Assembly (NCBI GenBank): GCA_002317155.1
Contig: DCIR01000047.1
Span: 1 to 57,882 of the forward strand
Origin: Lachnospiraceae bacterium UBA1721
GTDB taxonomy: Bacteria; Bacillota; Clostridia; Lachnospirales; Lachnospiraceae
Direction of reading: 5' to 3'
Length of the DNA: 57,882 nucleotides
Part shown: positions 51,876 to 57,882 of the stretch, one piece after another
How positions within the stretch are numbered: the stretch's first letter is position 1
How the letters are laid out: each line of letters begins with the position of its first letter
Made by a program: the position numbers and the translations under genes
The notes under the pieces: generated by a model
Seen by the model: the letters and a program-made list of their open reading frames with translations, nothing else
What the model was told of the DNA's origin: nothing
Databases searched by the model: none

Positions 51876-52448
51876 ATGAGAAAGAAGAAACTGAGCATTA
51901 CTTTTAATGCACCTGCTGTTTTATCTTTTGTAATGATATGCTTTGTGGTGACAGTGATAGGAATACTCACAAATCAGTCATCCACAAGTCTTTTGTTTAT
52001 GACCTATAGGTCATCATTTCTGGATCCGTTGACGTATCTTAGATTTTTTACGCACGTGTTTGGACATGGCGGATGGTCTCATTTTCTGGGCAATGCATGT
52101 TATCTTTTGCTGTTAGGTCCTATGCTCGAGGAAAAGCATGGGTCAAAGCTGTTGATAATAGCTATGGTCATTACAGCTTTTGTGACTGCGTTAATCAATT
52201 TTATTTTCTTTCCTGGTGTAGCGTTGTGTGGCGCGAGCGGAATTGTGTTTGCATTTATCGTGTTGGCTTCATTTACCGGATTTAAGCGAGGCGAGATTCC
52301 GCTTACGTTTATTCTGGTGGTGGTCATCTACATAGGCCAGCAGGTAGTAGACGGACTGTTTACACGAGACAATATTTCACAGATGGCTCATATTGTAGGT
52401 GGACTTGTGGGAGCAGTTGTGGGATATATTGCAAATGTCAGAAAATGA
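51876..52448 (+). CDS. Rhomboid family intramembrane serine protease
   Basis: A 190-residue six-span rhomboid. The catalytic serine is in the conserved GASGIVFAF, the histidine in MAHIVGGLVGAVVG, and the HFLGNACYLLLLG block in the second helix is typical. It cleaves membrane proteins within the bilayer. The substrate is unknown; its place after the acetylation pair, 12 bp away, suggests one operon. GGTGAGGG lies before the ATG. The gene end is followed by 28-nt repeats. Confidence 0.9.
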   Translation: MRKKKLSITFNAPAVLSFVMICFVVTVIGILTNQSSTSLLFMTYRSSFLDPLTYLRFFTHVFGHGGWSHFLGNACYLLLLGPMLEEKHGSKLLIIAMVITAFVTALINFIFFPGVALCGASGIVFAFIVLASFTGFKRGEIPLTFILVVVIYIGQQVVDGLFTRDNISQMAHIVGGLVGAVVGYIANVRK

Positions 52449-52470
52449 TAAATGCTTGATGCTAACTGGT

Positions 52471-52576
52471 AAATAATCAATGTTTGATTTTAAATCGCAA
52501 ATAATCAATATTCGATAATCAATTTTTATTATTCTAAAGAGGGAGCTTTTAAGGGAACTTTTAAGGGAGCTTCTGG
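52471..52576 (+). repeat. Two kinds of short tandem repeat between rhomboid and membrane-protein genes
   Basis: A 28-nt unit beginning AAATAATCAAT starts at 52471 and again at 52499, with several changes. From 52541 a 12-nt unit GGGAGCTTTTAA is repeated at 52553 and 52565 with small changes. The 12-nt array carries extra GGGAG sites before the next start. Confidence 0.6.
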
Positions 52577-52586
52577 GGAAGCATAT

Positions 52587-54008
52587 ATGAGAAAGGCACT
52601 TGTTAACAACTTCTTTGCACTTTCAATTGCAGCAATAATATGTAATATTGTGCAGGGAATTTTATTCGCGGACGATTTGATGGAAAATTCTAATCTGTTC
52701 GTAATGACTGTATTTGGAATTGTAACTATCAGATTGTTCAAAGATGCATGTGAAATAATTGATAAACGCATGAAAGCAGTTTGTATCGCGGATATTGTCA
52801 TGACTGTAACTGCTGCGTTTGGTTTATTTGCATCTCTTTATGCGAGTTATAACAACAATAATAGTTTGGTAATGCCATGCTTTATCGCGATTATAATAGC
52901 TAATGTGGCTGTTATACTTATTTTTGTTTTTTCTGCTCTGATTCTTAGAAAATTCTTTGTTTCGAAGGATCAGTCACAGACAGCAATGGGGTGGATGATA
53001 CTGGCAATAGCAAGTATTTCGCTCTTTATTTTTAAGTCTATCGGACAGGTACTTTTATATACATCTGCTGCTGTAGATTCTTATTTTTTGAGAAAATTAG
53101 AGAGACCGCTTGGTCTGTGTGGTCTGGTTTTGTTTGTCGCATTACTGACATATACCTGTGTATTGCTTAAGAAAACAGCAGGTATTATCACTGATGATCC
53201 TGTTGCTGATGATTCAGAAAACGATATTCCGGAATATGGTTATAAGAGTCGTGCAATAACTGCGGCAGTTGTCGTCCTGCTTGTGTTTGTAATTCAGACC
53301 GGCTTTAGATTCTTCCTGGTATATATGGCTGTAGATAATATTGAGACTCTCATGTCGCAAAGGGTGACTTCAGAGATGGAACCGGGAGAAAATTATTACT
53401 ACACTACAGAAAAGGTATGTCATTTACCGGCTGATGATTGGAAAACGGTAACTTCATTAGAGGAAATCAAAGAATATCAAAAAGAGGGTAATAGAATTCC
53501 ATTCGTAATTGAGGTTGATAAGGCTAATATGGAGCCAATCAGTGACAGTGATTTTTATGGATGGATGATGACCGGCCTGGTAGATGCTTATAACTTCCTT
53601 TACGGGGACAGCGTTTTGCTTGGTCGTCGTACATGGTTTATCAGAGATTATAAGATTACATTTGAAGACGGAAGCTGTGTCTATGCGACATATTGTGAGA
53701 ATATGGTTAACAAACTTGGAGATGGAGTCATTAAGCTGCCGGTATCGTATGTGTATAATGTTGAAGATTATGCAGGATTTTTTTCGGACGAGATAGAGTA
53801 TTGGCATGTGCTGCGAACAGAGGAAAGAGAGCCTTGGATGATGGAAACTCCGGTGCTTGGAACCAACATGGACAGATGGGAGTTCGCTTCTATATGCGAT
53901 AAAAAAGGTGGACAATACTATGCTGCATTAATGATTTTATTTATCGCATCGTTGATTGTTTCGGCAAGATTTTTATTTAGAGGGATTGAACACGACAGGA
54001 GAGGTTAA
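52587..54008 (+). CDS. Membrane protein of unknown function
   Basis: The 473-residue protein is not recognised. It has about six hydrophobic segments in the first 210 residues (near 7-27, 36-50, 65-85, 94-116, 132-152, 172-192), one at about 225-248, an extracellular domain of roughly 200 residues with many tryptophans and tyrosines (SDFYGWMM, RRTWFIRDYKITF, WMMETPVLG), and a final span (about 443-463). It may have a sensor or scaffold role at the surface. It shares 1 base with surE (TAATG), so the two are co-translated. The ATG is preceded by GGGGAAG. Confidence 0.72.
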   Translation: MRKALVNNFFALSIAAIICNIVQGILFADDLMENSNLFVMTVFGIVTIRLFKDACEIIDKRMKAVCIADIVMTVTAAFGLFASLYASYNNNNSLVMPCFIAIIIANVAVILIFVFSALILRKFFVSKDQSQTAMGWMILAIASISLFIFKSIGQVLLYTSAAVDSYFLRKLERPLGLCGLVLFVALLTYTCVLLKKTAGIITDDPVADDSENDIPEYGYKSRAITAAVVVLLVFVIQTGFRFFLVYMAVDNIETLMSQRVTSEMEPGENYYYTTEKVCHLPADDWKTVTSLEEIKEYQKEGNRIPFVIEVDKANMEPISDSDFYGWMMTGLVDAYNFLYGDSVLLGRRTWFIRDYKITFEDGSCVYATYCENMVNKLGDGVIKLPVSYVYNVEDYAGFFSDEIEYWHVLRTEEREPWMMETPVLGTNMDRWEFASICDKKGGQYYAALMILFIASLIVSARFLFRGIEHDRRG

Positions 54009-54727
54009 TGGGAACCAGAAGAATTTTGATTACTAATGATGACGGAATAGATGCTGATGGAATCATCAGACTTGCTGCAGCAGCGGTCAAATTCGGTGAA
54101 GTATGGGTAGTGGCACCGGATAGTCAGAGAAGTGCAATGTCACACAGTATTACACTTAGAGACAAAATTGATGTATATCCCACAGATTTTCCTGTAGCCG
54201 GTGTAAAGGCATATAAGTCTACCGGTACTCCGGCAGATTGTGTGCGTGTCGGTGTGCTTAATATTATGCAGGGAGATGTTGACGTTGTACTGTCAGGAAT
54301 TAATTTTGGCTATAACAGTGCGACGGATATGCAGTATTCGGCAACGGCAGGTGCGGCATTTGAGGCTGCTTTTCAGGGCAAGAGGGCTATTGCTTTTTCA
54401 GAAGGATTTAATGGTATAAAGGAAACTACAGACCGTTATCTCGAGGAAGTTATAGCTGAACTTATTGATGAGCCGTTGGAATTTGGACAGATATGGAATG
54501 TTAATTTCCCGGAGTGTCCTTTGGAAAAATGTAAGGGAATTCTTAGAGACAGAAAATTGTCTCATTGGTCATTTTATACGGACAGATATGATGAGGAAAA
54601 ATTGGAAGATGGTGGAATCCGATACAGAGTGAACGGTACTTATCGTGAGCCCAGAGAAGAGGGAAGCGATATGACGGCACTGATTGACGGATATGTTTCA
54701 ATAGGTATTGCTCAGAATATAAGCTAG
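54008..54727 (+). CDS. surE: SurE 5'-nucleotidase
   Basis: A 239-residue nucleotidase/exopolyphosphatase with the SurE signature ITNDDGIDADGI, whose D11 and D12 bind metal, then VVAPDSQRSAMSHSIT and the SGINFGYNSATDMQYSATAGAA block. It removes phosphate from nucleoside monophosphates in the cytoplasm. It overlaps the upstream membrane-protein gene by one base. A bidirectional terminator follows at 54783. Confidence 0.94.
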   Translation: MGTRRILITNDDGIDADGIIRLAAAAVKFGEVWVVAPDSQRSAMSHSITLRDKIDVYPTDFPVAGVKAYKSTGTPADCVRVGVLNIMQGDVDVVLSGINFGYNSATDMQYSATAGAAFEAAFQGKRAIAFSEGFNGIKETTDRYLEEVIAELIDEPLEFGQIWNVNFPECPLEKCKGILRDRKLSHWSFYTDRYDEEKLEDGGIRYRVNGTYREPREEGSDMTALIDGYVSIGIAQNIS

Positions 54728-54782
54728 TAATAGTGCCGGCCGGAAGCAATGCTGAATAGAAGGACGGTCGATTAGAAATATA

Positions 54783-54813
54783 AAAACCTCGCGGTTATTC
54801 GCGAGGTTTTGCC
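54783..54813. terminator. Bidirectional terminator overlapping the PilZ stop codon
   Basis: AAAACCTCGCG (54783-54793) pairs with CGCGAGGTTTT (54800-54810). The convergent PilZ gene ends at 54795, so its last codons lie within the hairpin on the minus strand. Confidence 0.88.
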
Positions 54814-55427
54814 ATTTTACCCTGTCTGGTGTTTATATATTTTACTATGTCCGGTCTGGGAATCATGTAACATCCGAAGAAGGTTCTGCCATCTTCCTGG
54901 TCAATACGTCTGACCACACGCCCCATTACTTTTACATCAGTATTCATTACGGAATCGTGATATGATACCTGAACAAATTCCATATCATTTCCGTCATAGT
55001 GACCTACGACAAAAGCAAATCCTGATGCACTCATGTCGAGCAGTAAGGCATCTACGGTTGCGGCCCCATAGTTAACATAGCAATACTCATCTATAGGGAT
55101 ACGGAAATATGCTCTTCGGTTCAATTTGATTCCGATGCTCTTACATATAATTGCATGAACCCTTTGGTCTTTAATTTTAATCAGCTGAAGGGTGCAATTC
55201 TTAAAAACGAGAGGCTTGTCTTCCTGTACGTATACTATTTCAGCTTCATAACGAATATTAGTCCCAAAATCAAGTATTTTATTTTCCAGCTTCAGTGCAG
55301 GGACTATGATACATTTTCCCTTCTGAGATACATCTGTAATCTGACACTTCCATTCTAGAACCTTCTTATCAGGAAGATGCACGGTAAGCGTTACTTGTTC
55401 TTCTTTTTCTAGCTCGTAAATGTACAT
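54795..55427 (-). CDS. PilZ domain cyclic-di-GMP receptor (YcgR-like)
   Basis: The 210-residue protein has an N-terminal YcgR-type beta domain (about 1-95) and a C-terminal PilZ domain. The binding motif RRxxxR is RRAYFR near 104-109 and the DxSxxG motif is DMSASG near 131-136. It binds c-di-GMP and, in relatives such as YcgR, slows the flagellar motor. It is transcribed on the minus strand, converging on SurE and divergent from the lactate dehydrogenase gene. With the cyclase at 38908 and HD-GYP at 6347 it gives a complete local set of c-di-GMP functions. Confidence 0.9.
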   Translation of the reverse strand: MYIYELEKEEQVTLTVHLPDKKVLEWKCQITDVSQKGKCIIVPALKLENKILDFGTNIRYEAEIVYVQEDKPLVFKNCTLQLIKIKDQRVHAIICKSIGIKLNRRAYFRIPIDEYCYVNYGAATVDALLLDMSASGFAFVVGHYDGNDMEFVQVSYHDSVMNTDVKVMGRVVRRIDQEDGRTFFGCYMIPRPDIVKYINTRQGKMAKPRE

Positions 55428-55625
55428 AAATAATCCTTTGATAATTGCGGGCTGTGTATTTAACGATAATAGTTCAATGCAATTATTAACAGAATAGCTT
55501 ATGTCGGCAATTAAATCAACAAAATCTATGGTTGGATATTGGCGTCATTTGTCAGCAAAAAAGTATACAAAAATGATTGTTGCAGGAAATAGATTTGATA
55601 TTATTATTTCATGGAGGTATTTAGT

Positions 55626-56618
55626 ATGAAAATTCTTTTTTATGATACAAAAAAATATGATAAAGAATCTTTTGATAAGGCACTTGCGGAATTCCCGGAT
55701 ATCACTATAGATTACTGCGAGGCTGATCTATCACTCACTACAGCGGCTCTTTCAAAAGGATATGATGCAGTTTGTGCATTTGTAAGTTCCGATGTATCTG
55801 AGGAAGTGGTTGAAAAGCTTGCGGCTTGTAAAATAAAGTTGATTCTTATGAGGTGTGCTGGATTTAATAATGTTGATTTGGCGGCAACGCAGAAGTATGG
55901 AATGACTGTTATGAGAGTTCCGGGATATTCTCCTGAGGCTGTTGCAGAGCACGCAATGATGTTGGCACTTGCCGTCAACAGACATGTGCATAAGAGCTAT
56001 ATCAAGGTTCGCGAGAATAACTTTAGTCTGCAGGGACTTACCGGAATCAATTTCTATGGTAAGACTGCCGGAATTGTAGGAACCGGAAAAATCGGTGCTG
56101 CGATGTGCAAAATATGTCAGGGCTTTGGTATGAAGGTTATTGCGTATGATATGTATCCCAACAAGAGTCTTGATTTCGTAGAGTATACAGACTTGGAAAC
56201 AGTTCTAAAAAGCAGTGACCTTATATCACTTCATTGTCCGCTGACCAAGGATACTTATCATATGATAAGTGAATATACGATTAGTAAAATGAAGGATAAT
56301 GTAATCCTCGTAAACACATCAAGAGGTGCGCTTATTAATACTGAGGATCTTATCGCAGGTATCAGAGCCAGAAAGTTTTTTGGCGTGGGTCTTGATGTTT
56401 ATGAGGAAGAGACTAATAATGTATTTGAGAACCGTGAGGAAGATTTTATGGAGTCTTCTATCACTTCAAGACTTCTTTCCTTCCCTAATGTAATAGTAAC
56501 TTCGCATCAGGGATTTCTGACAGAGGAGGCTCTTTTGGCAATATCACAGACAACATTACAGAATGCAATGGATTTTGTTGAAAATGATTTTAATGAGGCT
56601 AATCTGGTTAAACCGTAA
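55626..56618 (+). CDS. ldhA: D-lactate dehydrogenase
   Basis: A 330-residue NAD-dependent D-2-hydroxyacid dehydrogenase. The cofactor site is GTGKIG at 152-157 with D175 selecting NAD. The catalytic triad is R233 in NTSRGAL, a glutamate near 262 (DVYEEE) and H294 in TSHQGFL. The N-terminus MKILFYDTKKYD and the length fit D-lactate dehydrogenase rather than phosphoglycerate dehydrogenase. It reduces pyruvate to D-lactate in fermentation. GGAGG at 55613-55617 is 8 nt before the ATG at 55626, so the upstream ATG at 55611 is rejected. No promoter stands out in the 198-bp divergent spacer. Confidence 0.92.
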   Translation: MKILFYDTKKYDKESFDKALAEFPDITIDYCEADLSLTTAALSKGYDAVCAFVSSDVSEEVVEKLAACKIKLILMRCAGFNNVDLAATQKYGMTVMRVPGYSPEAVAEHAMMLALAVNRHVHKSYIKVRENNFSLQGLTGINFYGKTAGIVGTGKIGAAMCKICQGFGMKVIAYDMYPNKSLDFVEYTDLETVLKSSDLISLHCPLTKDTYHMISEYTISKMKDNVILVNTSRGALINTEDLIAGIRARKFFGVGLDVYEEETNNVFENREEDFMESSITSRLLSFPNVIVTSHQGFLTEEALLAISQTTLQNAMDFVENDFNEANLVKP

Positions 56619-56660
56619 GACAAAAAGATTGATTTCATTAATAAAAATTGGGAGCTTGGG

Positions 56661-57335
56661 ATGAACGACAGAGGAAAACTCTTAAACAAATATGTGAGTG
56701 ATTACGTAGTGTTTGATTTGGAAACTACGGGTATAAATACTAACTACGATGACGTTATAGAAATATCAGCGGTAAAGGTCGCCGGAGGACAGGTAATAGA
56801 TGAGTTCAGTACGCTTGTTAATCCGGGAAGACATATACCGGATATGGCAAGCAGTGTTAATGGTATTTATGATAACATGGTAGCCGGTGCACCGGATTTT
56901 GAAACCGCGCTGGGAGATTTCCTGCAGTTTGTGGGAGATTCAATTTTAGTAGGGCACAATATAGCTTCTTTTGATATGAAATTTATATGGAGAGATGCTG
57001 AAAAATATTGGGGACTGATAATAGAGAACGATTATATAGATACCCTTAAGCTGGCCCGAGTGTGTCTTCCCAAGAGAAAAGGCTATAAGCTGGTGGATCT
57101 GGCAGAGCATTACGGAATCTCACCTGAGGGAGCACACAGAGCTCTCAATGACTGTAGAATGAATCAGCAGGTATTTGAAAGACTGAGCAAGGAAATCGCC
57201 GCGTCTTCAGAAGGAGCATCTGAGCTTCAAAAATGTCCGAAGTGCGGCAATATTCTGCTGAAAAGAAGCGGTAGGTTTGGCGAGTTCTGGGGATGTACTT
57301 CTTACCCGGATTGCCGTTTTACAATGAATGCGTAA
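56661..57335 (+). CDS. DnaQ-like exonuclease with topoisomerase-type zinc finger
   Basis: A 224-residue DEDDh 3'-5' exonuclease. The motifs are FDLETTG (D19, E21), GHNIASFD, and HRALND. After a short linker the C-terminus has C192, C195, C212 and C218 in a zinc finger of the topoisomerase I type (CPKCG, then CTSYPDC). In clostridia this exonuclease family acts in proofreading or repair; the finger probably binds single-stranded DNA. GGGAGCTTGGG precedes the ATG at 56661. Its end overlaps the convergent gene by 17 bp. Confidence 0.88.
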   Translation: MNDRGKLLNKYVSDYVVFDLETTGINTNYDDVIEISAVKVAGGQVIDEFSTLVNPGRHIPDMASSVNGIYDNMVAGAPDFETALGDFLQFVGDSILVGHNIASFDMKFIWRDAEKYWGLIIENDYIDTLKLARVCLPKRKGYKLVDLAEHYGISPEGAHRALNDCRMNQQVFERLSKEIAASSEGASELQKCPKCGNILLKRSGRFGEFWGCTSYPDCRFTMNA

Positions 57336-57651
57336 CTGAAGGCAGGAGCATTCGGTCGTCAATATAATAGTCACAGCTTATCTTCCTGGAGTTGTTGCCG
57401 TAAAGCGCGACAATTTCAGGAAGATTGTCGTTTACGGCATCAAATTCAAGGCTGTGTTCGTGACACCAGTGGACAGCATTTTCAAGCGCTTCTCCGGCAC
57501 GGCAGGTCCACAGTATAAGCTTGTTACCGTCGGCCTTCCATTTAAGGAGATATTCGATTAGTGGTAAATTGGGTTCTCCCAGCTCGGGCCAATTACTGAA
57601 GCAGAGGGTTCCGTCAAAATCAACGGCTATTGTTTTATATTCTGTTGTCAT
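57319..57651 (-). CDS. Small HAD-like phosphatase
   Basis: The ATG at 57651 is preceded by GGAGGA at a 5-base spacing, so the longer frame to 57687 is rejected. The 110-residue protein has D11 and D13 in VDFDGTLCF, a motif II threonine in ILWTCR and the DD pair D98 and D99 in DYYIDDR. The lysine of motif III is not evident, and there is no cap domain. Such short HAD proteins are common in phages and Firmicutes, with unknown substrates. Its 3' end overlaps the exonuclease by 17 bp in the opposite direction. The remaining 57652-57882 holds nothing that I can support. Confidence 0.82.
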   Translation of the reverse strand: MTTEYKTIAVDFDGTLCFSNWPELGEPNLPLIEYLLKWKADGNKLILWTCRAGEALENAVHWCHEHSLEFDAVNDNLPEIVALYGNNSRKISCDYYIDDRMLLPSVTHSL

Positions 57652-57882
57652 AGCAGTCCTCCTTTTCATTAAGGCAGAGAAACTCACAAGCGAGATTCTT
57701 GGTTCTGTTTTTCTTACAGCTACAATAGATTTTATAAAATCGATTCATAAAATGAATATATCAGGAATTAAGGGCAAATATAGTCCCTCAAACAATAATA
57801 GAACGTATGTTCGTATATAGAAATATATCATTGGTAGGGAATATTATCAAGCTACAAATTAAAAAAGATTGCGACAAAAAAA

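Overview
The window comes from an AT-rich, Gram-positive, probably motile anaerobe of the Clostridia, most likely a Lachnospiraceae member close to Butyrivibrio, Pseudobutyrivibrio or Roseburia. The evidence is GGAGG-type ribosome binding sites, sigma-A promoters, many lipoproteins, two methyl-accepting chemotaxis proteins, FapA, a YesN/LytS sugar-sensing system, GH32, PTS enzyme I and D-lactate dehydrogenase. The genus is inferred, not proven. I found no rRNA, tRNA, CRISPR array, phage or insertion sequence. Nearly all genes lie on the + strand in short operons. Several start codons were moved to an internal ATG or GTG with a better-placed Shine-Dalgarno site; where positions allow, the reason is stated.

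Region by region: 93-779 is an orphan protein with a paralogue at 30686. 851-3032 is an iron-sulphur operon (cysteine desulfurase, IscU, Rrf2/IscR-type regulator) whose promoter carries two copies of one inverted repeat. 3217-4586 (minus strand) is a radical SAM/SPASM enzyme with a 79-residue lipoprotein-like peptide, bracketed by two terminator hairpins that share a stem core. 4849-11335 holds a zinc-ribbon membrane protein, an HD-GYP phosphodiesterase, and then a cassette of zinc-ribbon kinase-like protein, vWA protein and divergent PurA-like enzyme. 11428-13476 is a chemoreceptor with a repetitive acidic N-terminal tail. 13661-22671 is a sugar sensing and uptake locus: YesN regulator, LytS/YesM kinase, binding-protein-like sensor lipoprotein, ABC binding protein, double ATPase and two permeases.

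22672-25066 contains terminators, a possibly structured leader, a divergent-PAP2 protein and a divergent TetR/DegV pair. 25303-30496 is a two-component system with an FtsX-type ABC exporter, probably for envelope stress or antimicrobial peptides. 30686-36964 holds the second orphan paralogue, a LiaF-like membrane protein, FapA, a 31-codon FruK remnant, PTS enzyme I and a second chemoreceptor. 37100-43954 holds PnuC, a lipoprotein, a DUF436 protein, a diguanylate cyclase, a LUD protein, an Old Yellow Enzyme homologue and an intracellular GH32 beta-fructosidase.

44043-52448 looks like an envelope segment: an ABC-2 transporter, a fused nucleotidyltransferase-aminotransferase, a HAD phosphatase, a lipoprotein, an MBOAT/DHHW O-acylation pair and a rhomboid protease. 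52587-57651 holds an unknown membrane protein, SurE, a PilZ protein, D-lactate dehydrogenase, a DnaQ-like exonuclease with a topoisomerase-type zinc finger, and a small HAD protein.

Two themes run through the window. The first is cyclic-di-GMP signalling: one synthase, one HD-GYP hydrolase and one PilZ receptor, beside two chemoreceptors and FapA. The second is a set of short degenerate tandem repeats at gene ends, several of which begin inside the last codons or the stop codon. The best candidates for undescribed biology are the radical SAM/lipoprotein pair (3217-4586) and the kinase-like/vWA/PurA-like cassette (8125-11335).
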